Shown: positions 35,580-46,100 of the stretch, in pieces
How the letters are laid out: every line of letters starts with the position of its first letter
How positions within the stretch are numbered: position 1 is the stretch's first letter
DNA from: Echinicola rosea
Lineage (GTDB): Bacteria > Bacteroidota > Bacteroidia > Cytophagales > Cyclobacteriaceae
NCBI RefSeq assembly: GCF_005281475.1
Contig: NZ_CP040106.1
Location: 129,501-193,500, forward strand
DNA length: 64,000 nt
Reading direction: 5' to 3'
The notes under the pieces: model-generated
Databases searched by the model: none
Seen by the model: the letters and a program-made list of their open reading frames with translations, nothing else
What the model was told of the DNA's origin: nothing
Made by a program: the position numbers and the translations under genes

Positions 35580-36650
35580 TCAAATATAGTCCTCTCCCTT
35601 GTTCTTGGCGTCAGCGACAAATTCCTTGAATTTCTTTTCAGCATCCAGCTTACAGATCAAGAGCACATTTTCGGATTCATTGATGAGGTAATTATCCAAT
35701 CCATGGACTACGACCAGCTTCTGGGGAGACACTTTGATGTAGCTATTGGACGTATCATAGAGCATGGCATTGGCATCCACCACATTATTGTTTTTATCTT
35801 TGGGCTTCAGTTTATGGATGCTCAGCCAAGAACCAAGATCAGACCATCCAAAATCACCCAGGATCAGGTAAACATCCTCTGACTTTTCCATAATCCCAAT
35901 GTCAATAGTGACATTTTTCACCAAAGAATAAGCACGTTTCACGAACGCCTCTTCCTCCGAAGTATCATAAAAATCAGCTCCTTCTTCAAAAACCTCTGCT
36001 AATTCAGGCATCTGTTCTTCATATGCCCGGATAATGGACTTGTTTTTCCAAACGAACACACCACTGTTCCAAACAAAATCCCCACTTTCCAGAAAGGTTT
36101 TTGCCAGTTCTACATCCGGTTTTTCTGTAAAAGTCTTTACCTTCTTGACTTCCTTCTGGCTATCGATGTACTGGATGTATCCATATCCCGTATCTGGCCT
36201 ATTGGGTTTGATGCCGATAGTAATCAAGTGACTGTCCTTTTCGGCCTCACTTAAGGCCAAAGCCATGGTCTCCTGAAAAGTCACTTCATGTAAGATCAAA
36301 TGATCCGAAGGAGTCACAATCACCCGAGCGTCCGGATCTTTCTTTTGGATCACATAGCTGGCATAGGCAATGCAGGTGGCGGTATTTCTTCGAAGGGGCT
36401 CTCTTAAGATTTGGGCATCATCCAAGTCCGGCAGCTGCTCTTTGACGACGTGGGCATAAATATGGTTTGTCACCACAATAAACCTGTCAGGGCTGGACAG
36501 CTTCACAAACCGATCATAGGTATTTTGAAGCAAACTCCTTCCTGTACCCAGTAGATCTAAAAACTGTTTTGGAAGGTTATTCCTGCTATGTGGCCAAAAT
36601 TTAGTACCAACTCCCCCGGCAAGAACAACAATATATGGTATATTTTGCAT
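35580..36650 (-). CDS. manC: Mannose-1-phosphate guanylyltransferase
   Basis: Makes GDP-mannose from mannose-1-phosphate and GTP, a precursor for surface glycans. At 356 residues it is the short, single-domain form without the C-terminal phosphomannose isomerase domain. N-terminal pyrophosphorylase signature VVLAGGVGTKFWPHSRNNLP with KQFLDLLG (about 9-35), TPSDHLILHE (about 113-122), FTEKPDVELAKTFL with the FxEKP motif (about 175-188), WNSGVFVWK, and FGWSDLGSW (about 269). The first loop reads GTKFWP rather than the usual GT(R)LWP, a mild variant. It starts 8 bases after kdsD in the same unit. Confidence 0.93.
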   Translation of the reverse strand: MQNIPYIVVLAGGVGTKFWPHSRNNLPKQFLDLLGTGRSLLQNTYDRFVKLSSPDRFIVVTNHIYAHVVKEQLPDLDDAQILREPLRRNTATCIAYASYVIQKKDPDARVIVTPSDHLILHEVTFQETMALALSEAEKDSHLITIGIKPNRPDTGYGYIQYIDSQKEVKKVKTFTEKPDVELAKTFLESGDFVWNSGVFVWKNKSIIRAYEEQMPELAEVFEEGADFYDTSEEEAFVKRAYSLVKNVTIDIGIMEKSEDVYLILGDFGWSDLGSWLSIHKLKPKDKNNNVVDANAMLYDTSNSYIKVSPQKLVVVHGLDNYLINESENVLLICKLDAEKKFKEFVADAKNKGEDYI

Positions 36651-36658
36651 GATTTTTC

Positions 36659-37627
36659 TTAAACAATCCCCTCTTTCATTAAGTCGTGGATATGGATGAA
36701 TCCAAAAACCTTCCCCTCTTCCTCCACTACCAGCTGCGTAATGTTACACTCTCTCATTCTATTCAACGCGTTCACGGCATATTCTTGGCGAGTAATGGTC
36801 TTCGGTCTTTTGGTCATAATATCTTTTGCGGTCACCTTGGACAAATCCTGGTGCTTTTCGAGCATTCTCCTAAGGTCACCATCGGTAACGATCCCCACCA
36901 ACTTCTCATCGGCATCTAGCACTGCGGTGGCTCCAAGCCGTTTCCCGCTGATCTCGAGGATTACTGCGGTAAGCACCGCTTCTGCACCCACCACTGGCAC
37001 AGCATCCTTTACCATCAAGTCCTCTACGGTCAGGTAAAGCTGTTTGCCCAAAGCCCCACCAGGATGGTAGCGGGCAAAATCATCGCTGCTAAATCCCCGA
37101 GCTTCCAGTAGGCAGACAGCAAGGGCATCCCCCATCGCCATATGTGCCGTGGTACTCGTAGTAGGAGCCAGGTTCAATGGACAAGCCTCAGCAGCAATCG
37201 TAGCATTCAGCACATAATCAGCATGCTCTGCCAAATAGCTTTCCGTATTGCTAACCAAAGCCACTAGCTTAGACCCCATCCGCTTGAGCATGGGCACCAG
37301 TACTTTCACTTCTGGCGTATTCCCACTCTTGGAGATACAAAGTACAAAATCTTCCTTTTGGATCATACCTAAATCACCATGAATAGCATCTGCGGCATGC
37401 ATAAAAAGCGCCGGAGTACCCGTGGAATTCAGTGTGGCCACGATTTTGGTGGCTACAATGGCGCTCTTGCCCACCCCGGTAATTACCACACGCCCTTTGG
37501 AATGAAGAATCCCCTCCACACATGCTTCAAAGTCACCGTCAATATTCGGAATCAAATTTTGGACGGCTTCTGCCTCTGTTTGGAGAACTTTGATGGCACT
37601 GTTTCTAATATTTTTTATTATATTCAA
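36659..37627 (-). CDS. kdsD: KpsF/GutQ (KdsD) family arabinose-5-phosphate isomerase
   Basis: Isomerises ribulose-5-phosphate to arabinose-5-phosphate, the entry to Kdo synthesis for lipopolysaccharide. At 322 residues it has the family layout: an SIS domain with GRVVITGVGKSAIVATKIVA (about 45-64), the signature HAADAIHGDLGMI, CISKSGNTPEVKVLVPML (about 92-109) and PTTSTTAHMAMGDALAVCLL, then two CBS domains (about 205-260 and 270-320). Followed 8 bases later by manC, giving a two-gene surface-sugar unit. Confidence 0.93.
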   Translation of the reverse strand: MNIIKNIRNSAIKVLQTEAEAVQNLIPNIDGDFEACVEGILHSKGRVVITGVGKSAIVATKIVATLNSTGTPALFMHAADAIHGDLGMIQKEDFVLCISKSGNTPEVKVLVPMLKRMGSKLVALVSNTESYLAEHADYVLNATIAAEACPLNLAPTTSTTAHMAMGDALAVCLLEARGFSSDDFARYHPGGALGKQLYLTVEDLMVKDAVPVVGAEAVLTAVILEISGKRLGATAVLDADEKLVGIVTDGDLRRMLEKHQDLSKVTAKDIMTKRPKTITRQEYAVNALNRMRECNITQLVVEEEGKVFGFIHIHDLMKEGIV

Positions 37628-37656
37628 TTTTACCGAGGTTATTAATTAAATTTGTA

Positions 37657-37664
37657 CAAAGGTA
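37657..37664 (-). promoter_or_regulatory. Candidate -7 element for kdsD-manC
   Basis: Minus-strand TACCTTTG fits TAnnTTTG and lies 29 bases before the kdsD ATG. No clear -33 TTTG. Confidence 0.4.
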
Positions 37665-37727
37665 AAATTATTTGCTTTAAAAATTTAATGAAAAGCTATC
37701 GGCCCATCATTAAAAATAAATAATGGA

Positions 37728-39905
37728 GTGGATATAAAAATTAAAGAGAACCTCAAAAAGATTTTTGGTTTCAATCAGTTTAGAGGAAATCAGGAAGCAA
37801 TTGTTGACAACATACTGCAGGGCAACAATACCTTCGTGATCATGCCTACTGGAGCCGGAAAGTCCCTATGCTATCAACTTCCCGCCGTTACCAAAGAAGG
37901 TACGGCGATCGTCATATCTCCTTTGATCGCCTTGATGAAAAACCAGGTCGATCAATTGAATGCTTTTGGCATTAATGCCCACTTCCTGAATTCAACACTC
38001 AGCAAAACAGAAACCAATAGGGTCAAAAAAGAAGTCCTTTCTGGTGCAACAAAACTACTTTACGTAGCCCCTGAGTCCCTTACCAAAGAAGAGAATGTGG
38101 CATTTCTAAAATCTGCACAAATCAGCTTTGTCGCCATCGATGAAGCCCACTGTATTTCAGAGTGGGGCCATGATTTCAGGCCTGAATACCGAAAGATCAA
38201 GAGTATCATCGGACAGATCGGTGAAGATCTCCCTATCATCGCGCTTACGGCAACAGCCACCCCAAAAGTACAGCAAGACATTCAGCGAAACCTCAACATG
38301 GAGGCAGCGGACCTGTTCAAGTCCTCGTTTAATAGAACCAACCTATTCTACGAGGTGAGACCAAAAGCAAAGTCAGACACCAAGAAGCACCTCATCAAGT
38401 ACGTCAAATCCCAGAAAGGAAAATCGGGAATCATTTACTGCCTGAGCAGAAAAAAGGTAGAAGAAATCGCCGAACTCCTCAAGGTCAATGGCGTCAATGC
38501 TGTCCCCTATCATGCTGGCCTAGAATCCGCCATGCGCATAAAAAACCAAGATGATTTTCTCAACGAGGAAGTGGATGTGGTAGTGGCCACGATTGCATTT
38601 GGAATGGGGATCGACAAGCCTGACGTCCGCTATGTCATCCACTATGATGTGCCCAAGTCACTGGAAGGCTATTACCAAGAAACCGGCAGAGCGGGAAGGG
38701 ACGGACTGGAAGGACACTGCCTGATGTTTTACAAATATGAAGACATCGTCAAACTAGAAAAGTTCAACAAAGATAAACCTGTCAATGAGCGTGAGAATGC
38801 CAAAGTACTGCTTCAGGAAATGGCCGCTTATGCAGAAAGCTCGGTATGCCGCAGGAGAGTACTCCTGCACTATTTTGGCGAAAGCCTAAATGAAGATTGT
38901 GGTTTTTGTGACAATTGCAAGAAAAAGAGAGATGCTTTCGATGCAAAAGATGAAGTGCTCACGGCCATAGAAGCCGTTAAGGAAACCCATCAACGGTTCA
39001 CCCTAGACCACATCGTGAATGTCATCCGCGGTGAGCAGAATGAATACATGGAAAGCTACAACCATGATGGACTTTCAGTATTTGGTAAAGGGAAGAATGC
39101 CTCTGAAAGACACTGGAGATCCGTCATCCGACAAACCATGATCCATGGATTGTTGGAAAAAGACATCGAAAACTACGGTGTCATCAAGCTATCCGACAGC
39201 AGCGACGGTTTTATTAAAAACCCTCATGAGATCACGTTTACGAAAGATCATGATTTTGAAGAGATGATCGAAAATGACGAAGCTGAGGAAATTGCCAACA
39301 CCAATAAAGCCTATGATGAAAAGCTCTTTGAATTACTAAAATTAGAGCGTAAAAAGGTAGCCAAAAGTAAAGGCTTGCCACCATATGTGGTCTTTCAAGA
39401 TCCCTCCTTGGAGGAAATGGCGACTGTTTACCCTACTTCTAAAGAAGAACTTGCCCAAATAAATGGGGTAGGTATGGGAAAAGTCACTAAATTTGGAGCA
39501 TCATTTCTCAAATTAATTACCAATTACGTTGAGGAAAATGACATTATAACGGCTTCGGACGTTGTCGTCAAGACCGCCGGAACACGCTCCAAAGTAAAGA
39601 TATCAATCATCCAGCAGGTGGACCGCAAAATTGATCTGGATGAAATTGCCAGTAACCTGAATATCGAAATGTCAGAATTGCTGCAGGAAATTGAGCAGAT
39701 CACTTATAGCGGCACCAAGTTAAATATCAATTACTACATCCATAACATTATGGATGAAGAGCGGGAAGACATCTTACATGATTACTTCATGACCGCCGAA
39801 ACGGACAACATCAGAGAAGCACTTGACGAACTTGAGGATGAAGACTTTGGAGAAGAAGAAATCAGAGTTTACAGAATTAAGTTTATTTCTGATCATGCCA
39901 ATTAA
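37728..39905 (+). CDS. recQ: ATP-dependent DNA helicase RecQ
   Basis: 3'-5' DNA helicase for recombination and fork repair. The protein has 725 residues and begins at a GTG. Motif 0 FRGNQEAIVDNIL (about 17-29), Walker A MPTGAGKSLCYQLP (about 40-53), Walker B DEAHCISEWGHDFRPEY (about 137-153), TATATPKVQQDI, the QETGRAGRDGLEG motif VI (about 317-329), and the RQC zinc Cys set (CRRRVLLHYFG, CGFCDNCKKKR, about 379-405). An HRDC-like domain follows near 540-610 (LPPYVVFQDPSLEEMA), and a further HTH-like tail near 630-725 extends past the E. coli length; such tails are common in Bacteroidota. purD starts 17 bases later. Confidence 0.95.
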   Translation: MDIKIKENLKKIFGFNQFRGNQEAIVDNILQGNNTFVIMPTGAGKSLCYQLPAVTKEGTAIVISPLIALMKNQVDQLNAFGINAHFLNSTLSKTETNRVKKEVLSGATKLLYVAPESLTKEENVAFLKSAQISFVAIDEAHCISEWGHDFRPEYRKIKSIIGQIGEDLPIIALTATATPKVQQDIQRNLNMEAADLFKSSFNRTNLFYEVRPKAKSDTKKHLIKYVKSQKGKSGIIYCLSRKKVEEIAELLKVNGVNAVPYHAGLESAMRIKNQDDFLNEEVDVVVATIAFGMGIDKPDVRYVIHYDVPKSLEGYYQETGRAGRDGLEGHCLMFYKYEDIVKLEKFNKDKPVNERENAKVLLQEMAAYAESSVCRRRVLLHYFGESLNEDCGFCDNCKKKRDAFDAKDEVLTAIEAVKETHQRFTLDHIVNVIRGEQNEYMESYNHDGLSVFGKGKNASERHWRSVIRQTMIHGLLEKDIENYGVIKLSDSSDGFIKNPHEITFTKDHDFEEMIENDEAEEIANTNKAYDEKLFELLKLERKKVAKSKGLPPYVVFQDPSLEEMATVYPTSKEELAQINGVGMGKVTKFGASFLKLITNYVEENDIITASDVVVKTAGTRSKVKISIIQQVDRKIDLDEIASNLNIEMSELLQEIEQITYSGTKLNINYYIHNIMDEEREDILHDYFMTAETDNIREALDELEDEDFGEEEIRVYRIKFISDHAN

Positions 39906-39922
39906 AATTTAGATTTAAATAC

Positions 39923-41215
39923 ATGAATATACTGTTATTAGGAAGCGGAGGAAGAGAACATGCCTTCGCCTATAAAATTGCCAATAGCCCAAAATGTGAC
40001 CGTCTCTTTGTAGCGCCGGGAAATGCAGGTACCGCCGACATTGCCACTAATGTATCCATTGGCATTACGGATTTTGCGGCCATGAAGGAGTTTGTCCTTG
40101 CCAATTCGATAGATTTGGTAGTGGTAGGCCCCGAAGAACCATTGGTTAAGGGCGTGGCAGACTATTTCGCTTCACAAGAAGAGACAAAAACATTACCTGT
40201 TGTAGGCCCAAAACAAAAAGGCGCTACACTTGAGGGAAGTAAGGATTTTTCCAAACAGTTTATGCAGCGCCACCAAGTGCCCACCGCTGCTTCAGCGACC
40301 TTTAGCAAAGAAACCATAGACGAAGGACTGTCATTTATCAAAAAACAACAACTCCCAGTAGTACTAAAGGCTGACGGCCTGGCAGCGGGGAAGGGTGTGC
40401 TGATCTGCGAAACCTTGGAAGATGCCGAAAGTTCATTCAGAGAGATGTTGCTGGAAAGCAAATTTGGTTCGGCCTCCGAGAAAGTAGTCATTGAGGAGTT
40501 TTTGTCAGGTATTGAACTCTCCGTATTCGTAGCGACAGATGGCAAAAGCTACAAGATTCTTCCGGAAGCGAAAGATTACAAACGTATCGGCGAAAAGGAC
40601 ACAGGCCTCAATACAGGCGGCATGGGAGCAGTCAGTCCAGTCCCTTTTGCCAAAGGAGAGTTCCTGAAAAAAGTCGAAGAAAAAGTGGTCAAACCGACCA
40701 TTGAGGGGCTTGAAAAAGACAATATAGATTATAAAGGCTTTATCTTCATTGGCTTGATGAATAACGATGGAGAACCCTATGTGATCGAGTACAATGTACG
40801 CATGGGAGACCCTGAAACCCAAGCCGTGCTTCCTCGTATCAAGAGTGATTTTGTATCGCTGCTTTATGCCATGGGTACGGGCACTTTGGAGGATTATGAA
40901 TTAACACTGGAAGACTTTACAACGACTACTATCGTTATGGTAGCAGGAGGATACCCAGGAGGCTATCCAAAAGGCGATGTGATCAGCGGACTCGAAAATG
41001 AAACCGGCACCAGTATCACCTTCCACGCGGGCACCAGCATAAGCCCTGAAGGAAATGTGGTCACCAATGGCGGCCGAGTACTGGGTATCACCGGCAAAGG
41101 AAACAGCATAGAAGAAGCACTTTCCAATGCCTATTCCAGGGTAAATGAAATATCCTGGAAAGATGTCTATTTCCGAAAAGATATCGGTCAAGACATCCTA
41201 AATTATGGTAAATAA
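39923..41215 (+). CDS. purD: Phosphoribosylamine-glycine ligase
   Basis: Second step of purine synthesis, joining phosphoribosylamine and glycine with ATP. At 430 residues it has the normal length. N-terminal ILLLGSGGREHAFAYKIANS (about 3-22), GPEEPLVKGVADYF (about 73), the ATP-grasp segment VLKADGLAAGKGVLI (about 145-159), RIGEKDTGLNTGGMGAVSPV (about 217-236), and VIEYNVRMGDPETQAVLPRI with the Mg2+ Glu/Asn (about 288-307). A weak 8-base hairpin (41235-41257) lies in the 60-base gap before ricT, so some readthrough is possible. Confidence 0.96.
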   Translation: MNILLLGSGGREHAFAYKIANSPKCDRLFVAPGNAGTADIATNVSIGITDFAAMKEFVLANSIDLVVVGPEEPLVKGVADYFASQEETKTLPVVGPKQKGATLEGSKDFSKQFMQRHQVPTAASATFSKETIDEGLSFIKKQQLPVVLKADGLAAGKGVLICETLEDAESSFREMLLESKFGSASEKVVIEEFLSGIELSVFVATDGKSYKILPEAKDYKRIGEKDTGLNTGGMGAVSPVPFAKGEFLKKVEEKVVKPTIEGLEKDNIDYKGFIFIGLMNNDGEPYVIEYNVRMGDPETQAVLPRIKSDFVSLLYAMGTGTLEDYELTLEDFTTTTIVMVAGGYPGGYPKGDVISGLENETGTSITFHAGTSISPEGNVVTNGGRVLGITGKGNSIEEALSNAYSRVNEISWKDVYFRKDIGQDILNYGK

Positions 41216-41275
41216 AACCATAATTTATTCACGAGGAGCATGTTTCAAGCATGTTCCCTAAATAATATATGAATT

Positions 41276-42676
41276 ATGGCAGGATGTAGTAGCTGCTCCA
41301 CCACCGCTGGAGGCGGAGGTTGCCAAAATAATGGCAGCTGTGGTACGAGCGATTGTAATAAAATGAATTCCTTTGATTGGTTGTCCCATATGGGCATTCC
41401 AACCGTGGATAATTTTGATATTGTAGAAGTCAAGTTTAAAGGCGGAAGAAAAGATTATTTCAGAAATGTAAACCACCTCCAGCTCACCACAGGTGACCCG
41501 GTGGTGGTGGATGTGCCCAGTGGCCATCATATCGGTTATGTTTCTCTCCAAGGGGAACTGGTAAGGCTTCAAATGCAAAAGCGAAAGATCAAAAATGATG
41601 ATAATATAACCAAGATTTATCGTGTCGCTTCACCAAAAGACCTCGAAAAGTGGGAGGAAGCAAAAAACAGGGAAGTACCGACCCTATACAGAACCAAGCA
41701 AATCATCGATGAGATAAAACTGGAAATGAAATTGTCCGATATAGAATATCAAGCGGACAATTCCAAAGCTACCTTTTACTACTCTGCCGATGAGCGAGTG
41801 GATTTCAGGGAACTGATCAAAATACTGGCGTCTGAATTCAAAATCCGTGTAGAGATGCGGCAAATCAGCCTTAGGCAAGAAGCAGGCAGATTGGGCGGTG
41901 TAGGTGTGTGCGGTCGAGAATTATGCTGCTCTACTTGGATCCATGATTTCAAAAGCGTCAGCACATCGGCTGCCCGGTACCAAAACTTATCCTTAAATCC
42001 CACCAAGCTTTCCGGGCAATGTGGAAGGCTTAAGTGCTGTCTCAATTATGAGCTGGACACCTACATGACTGCTTTGGAAGACATTCCAAATATCGAAAAG
42101 CCTTTGTTGACGGAAGCCGGTTCTGCAAAACTCCAAAAAACCGATATCTTCAGAAAGCTGATGTGGTTCAGTTATAACAATGAGAACAACTGGCATTCGA
42201 TCGACTGTGAAAGGGTGAAAGAGATCATTGAAATGAATAAGGAAGGCAAAAAACCTTTCAGCCTTGAGTTCAATGATGTCGCGGACCTTGAAGAAGATAA
42301 GGTCAATTCCAATATCGACTTGGAGATGTTGGACAAAAAATTCAGCAAGAACAACAAGAAAAAGAAAAGGCGCAAACCAAGGCCCAAACAATCGACAGCC
42401 AAGGCAGCCGAAGGCCAAAGAGAAAAGCCCATTGGTCGGGGACAAGATCCTAAAGAAAACAAAGGGAAGCCATCTCGTCGTAAACCATCCAATAGAAGAA
42501 GAGGAGGGGAAAATAGGCAAGGACAATCTCCACAACAAGCCAAGCCAAATACTGATCAGAAAACGCCACAATCCTCTTCACAAGGTGGCAAGCCCAAAGG
42601 CGGCAAAGGCCGGAACAACCGCAGAAAAGGGGGAAGAGGCCCCCATAAAAAAGGCAATCAGCAAAATGAACAATAA
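41276..42676 (+). CDS. ricT: RicT (PSP1-domain) iron-sulfur regulatory protein
   Basis: A 466-residue PSP1/RicT protein. RicT is part of the Ric complex (YaaT in Bacillus), which holds Fe-S clusters and aids RNA maturation. The N-terminus is Cys-rich (seven Cys in the first 30 residues), and CGRELCCSTW and CGRLKCCLNYELD (about 210-260) supply further Cys pairs. The PSP1 core spans about 40-280. The C-terminal 120 residues are strongly basic low-complexity (Lys/Arg/Gln/Gly), likely RNA-binding or disordered. The 3' end overlaps gldH by 11 bases. Confidence 0.9.
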   Translation: MAGCSSCSTTAGGGGCQNNGSCGTSDCNKMNSFDWLSHMGIPTVDNFDIVEVKFKGGRKDYFRNVNHLQLTTGDPVVVDVPSGHHIGYVSLQGELVRLQMQKRKIKNDDNITKIYRVASPKDLEKWEEAKNREVPTLYRTKQIIDEIKLEMKLSDIEYQADNSKATFYYSADERVDFRELIKILASEFKIRVEMRQISLRQEAGRLGGVGVCGRELCCSTWIHDFKSVSTSAARYQNLSLNPTKLSGQCGRLKCCLNYELDTYMTALEDIPNIEKPLLTEAGSAKLQKTDIFRKLMWFSYNNENNWHSIDCERVKEIIEMNKEGKKPFSLEFNDVADLEEDKVNSNIDLEMLDKKFSKNNKKKKRRKPRPKQSTAKAAEGQREKPIGRGQDPKENKGKPSRRKPSNRRRGGENRQGQSPQQAKPNTDQKTPQSSSQGGKPKGGKGRNNRRKGGRGPHKKGNQQNEQ

Positions 42677-43148
42677 ATCAATGGCAAACAGGCTATACGG
42701 TTCTTTGCTCATGGTATTGTTTTTGTTTTCCTGTAACAACAACCGAATATACGAAGAATACCAAGGACTGGAGCAGCTCTCTTGGCCCATCGCTGACACG
42801 GTCAGTTTTGACATTGAAGTCCCTACCGGACAAAATGTCCTTTCCACCCTACGTATAAAATACAACCAAGATTATGATTATTATAATCTTTATGTAAGGT
42901 ATTTGGTAAAAGACAGTCTTGGGCAAGTAGTGAACAATGAGCTTTTGGACATGAATCTTTTTGACCCCAAGACTGGAAAACCGCTGGGCAATGGCTATGG
43001 CTACAGCTTTACACAGACGGACACCCTGCCTTTAAGGAATTTTAAAGAACACGAAAAACTTACGGTGCAGTTTATCCAGTACATGCGAAGCAATGACTTG
43101 GATGGAATTGAATCAGTAGGGATAAAACTTGAAAAAGGAGTGAACTAA
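42666..43148 (+). CDS. gldH: Gliding motility lipoprotein GldH
   Basis: A 160-residue lipoprotein required for gliding in Flavobacterium and found widely in gliding Bacteroidota. The signal peptide ends in lipobox LFSC (Cys about 23), followed by NNNRIYEEYQGLEQLSWPIADTV, the usual GldH start, and the core DYYNLYVRYLVKDSLGQ. I start it at the ATG at 42666, which lies inside the last codons of ricT; a second ATG is at 42681. A longer frame reaching back to 42264 is only ricT sequence out of frame. Its stop is one base from the stop of the convergent helicase and a hairpin covers both. Confidence 0.9.
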   Translation: MNNKSMANRLYGSLLMVLFLFSCNNNRIYEEYQGLEQLSWPIADTVSFDIEVPTGQNVLSTLRIKYNQDYDYYNLYVRYLVKDSLGQVVNNELLDMNLFDPKTGKPLGNGYGYSFTQTDTLPLRNFKEHEKLTVQFIQYMRSNDLDGIESVGIKLEKGVN

Positions 43149-43161
43149 ATCACTCCTTTTT
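43132..43161. terminator. Bidirectional terminator over two stop codons
   Basis: AAAAAGGAGTGA (43132-43143) pairs perfectly with TCACTCCTTTTT (43150-43161) around a 6-base loop holding the gldH TAA. The helicase TGA stop is in the right arm. Each strand has a T run at its 3' side. Confidence 0.82.
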
Positions 43162-46100
43162 CATTTCATCATGGATTTTCGTCTGGAGTAAATCTTCTTT
43201 GTCCAGCCAATATTGCCTACTGAAGACATGGGTAATATTCCAGCCTTTCTCCTTCAAAGCTTTAGGATGGTACACATATGCCTCTTTGGCCGTTTTGGCA
43301 GAAAACAGCCGGTTATCATCCGTCAAGACAGCACCTACATACCTATCGCCTTCCAATAGCTCCAAATCCATTTGACGTGAAATGGTAGAGCTTTTTACTG
43401 CGTGATTGCCATATGTACCTTCCAGTTTATGTTTGAGGTACCATGAGACCTCGAATCCTCCTGCTGTTTGCTCTTTTATGCCTACTTTTTTACCATTGGA
43501 CACTTCCTCGGCATATTCCAAATAATCCCTTAGCAGCCGAATCCCTGGATTATAAATCTGCTTGTTTTTAAAATCACGCGCAGAAATACTTGTGATCACA
43601 AAAACCTTTCTCCGCGCCCGGGTTACAGCCACATTGAGCCTATTGGTCCCTCCATCCTTGGACAGGGAGCCAAAGTTGGCGATAAACTTCCCCGCCTTGT
43701 TCTTCGCATAACCAATAGAAAACAGGACTATATCAAACTCATCCCCCTGAACATTTTCAATGTTCTTGACTTTAATCCTCTTGCCCGTTTGTCCACTTAG
43801 CTTTCTGTCTTTCTCCAACAGATCATTGATTAGCTCTCTTTGGAAATAGTTAAAAGTGATCACCCCAAAGGAGTAGTTGGGGTATTCTTTCTCTAGCGAT
43901 TTGAGCTCAAGAACCACTCTCTCTGCTTCTACTATATTAGTCTGCTTATCCCAGGTTCCATCCACCTTAATCCATTGATATGATCGTTCCGGTGTATTGA
44001 GGCTTTCCATTTCGGGAAGCATTGTCAGGTTGTTTTGATAAAAATGCTCATTTGAAAAAGCGATCAATGATAATGAGCTGCTGCGATAATGTCCTTCTAA
44101 ACTATATTTTTTAAAATAACTTGAAGCCAGCCCTAAGAGCGATTCTATTTCCAGTGCCATATCTTCATGATCGTGGCTATCCATCCGCATCCGATATAGG
44201 TCAAACGGCTGTAATTGTTGGCTATCGCCGGCAATGAGGACCTGCTTTCCCCTGAGCATTGCGGGCAGGCCTCTTTCTGCAAAACACTGGGACGACTCAT
44301 CAAACACCACGAGGTCAAATCTACTCTCAATTGGGAATAATGCCGACACGGTTTCTGGAGATGCCAGCCAGCATGGCACCAAACGAAACAGTTCTGATTC
44401 AAATTTCTCTACCAGCTTTTTTATACTCCATATCCGTTTTTTCTTGGTCACTTGATGCAGCAATTCACGGTAAGTAACCAAGTTATTCAGTCGGTTATAT
44501 TCAAGCTTCCTGAAGGTGTTTTCCCGCAGTCGCTGCTCTGCCATGAATCGGCTTATTTTTAATTTTTCGTCCACGGATTCAGAAAACTCCTCCAGCACAT
44601 CCCTGACCTTATACAAACTCATCTCTTGAAGTACCGGATACTTGGCTTCGATGTGCTCGATCCAGCTGATTTTCAGCCCTGCCAAAAAAACTTGCTTTAG
44701 TTCCTCAAAGCTCTTGCCCGGATATTCATCCATCAGCTTACTAATCACTTCCAAGTCAATGCTCCTTAATTTACGCTTTAGCCTATCCAAAGCCACCATT
44801 TCTGTAAAATTCTCCGTAATGGTATCTTGAATCTTATCGAGCTTTTCCTCGTCTGAGGTAGTCAGCAAGTGCTTGATCTGAATAGTGGTAAAATAATTCT
44901 TCCAGCCAGCGGCCTTATGTTCTATCAGTTCATTGATCCCAATAAGTTCTTGCAGTATTCTTCTAAAATGATCAAAATCCGCTTTTTCAAAAATCAAATA
45001 CGGGGTAAGCACCCCTAGTTCTTCTAGGATAAATCGTGCTTTTACCGCTTGTGTAAGGATGTGGAAATCATGATTGAACGCAGTAAAATCAAATGGTTTT
45101 GCGAGAAGATTGATCCACGGCTTTCTGTCCAAGAGGGTGTACTGATGGTTCATGTTCAGTCTGTTTTCCAACATTTTGGTCAGAACTTGCAAGCCCTCCT
45201 TATCGTTATTGAGCGCATTGTGCTCTAGCAAAGCCCACACCTCCTTAAATTCCTTTTTATAGAATTTAAGGGAAAGGGATTTCCACCAAGAATCTTTCAT
45301 CGCTATCACATGAAGTACTTTTTGGTAGGTATCCTCTACTTTGCCGTCCTGAATGGACCATTCCACTCCTTCTTCTGCCAAAAGGTTCTTGATGATGTCC
45401 ACCTTATTTTCCAACCACAATAGGTCCATATCGGACTTTGGATATTTCATCAATACTTTCAATGCCAAGAAAATTTCCTTGCTGTTAATCAGTCCCTGCA
45501 ATTCCTCCAATCTTCCCTTATGCTCAAACGACTGGTAAACCAACGGAAACTCAAATGGCTGGTATAACAGGTCTCCAAGAATCAACTCCGCTGTACTTTT
45601 CAGTTCCTTGATTTCCAGTAGGTTTTCCTTGAAACGGTGAATGGCATTGGCTGTAAACTCTGCAAAATCCACCCTATGAAGCCAAAAGGAATCCGCTTGC
45701 TCATATTTGGGACAATAATACAAGTACTCCTTAAGGTCACGCAGAACTTCATCCAGCACATTCCAATGATAATGCTTGTAATACTGTGTGAGGTTAAGGT
45801 GCTCATCTCCCAATGAAGAACTCATGTACAATTCCTTGATTGGCACACCACATTCTTCAGTATTGAAAAGTGCATGCCTATAATCTTCCAAAAAATCGCC
45901 ATGGTTCTCTATCGTACGGACGATCTTACTGAAATTCCTTTCCAATTGGATCGCATCTAGGCTTCTGTTTAGCTCTTTATAGACACCTAGGGAGTTAATT
46001 TGATCGGTAATTTTCTTAAACAAGGACGCTCTGTCCGATCTAAAATCATGCACCAATGCCAAAAAAGCCCCATACCCTTGATCTACTAATCGGCTATGGA

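Noticed and set aside
42264..42665. N-terminal extension of gldH inside ricT
   Set aside because: It is ricT sequence read in another frame; the lipoprotein signal of GldH starts at 42666-42681.
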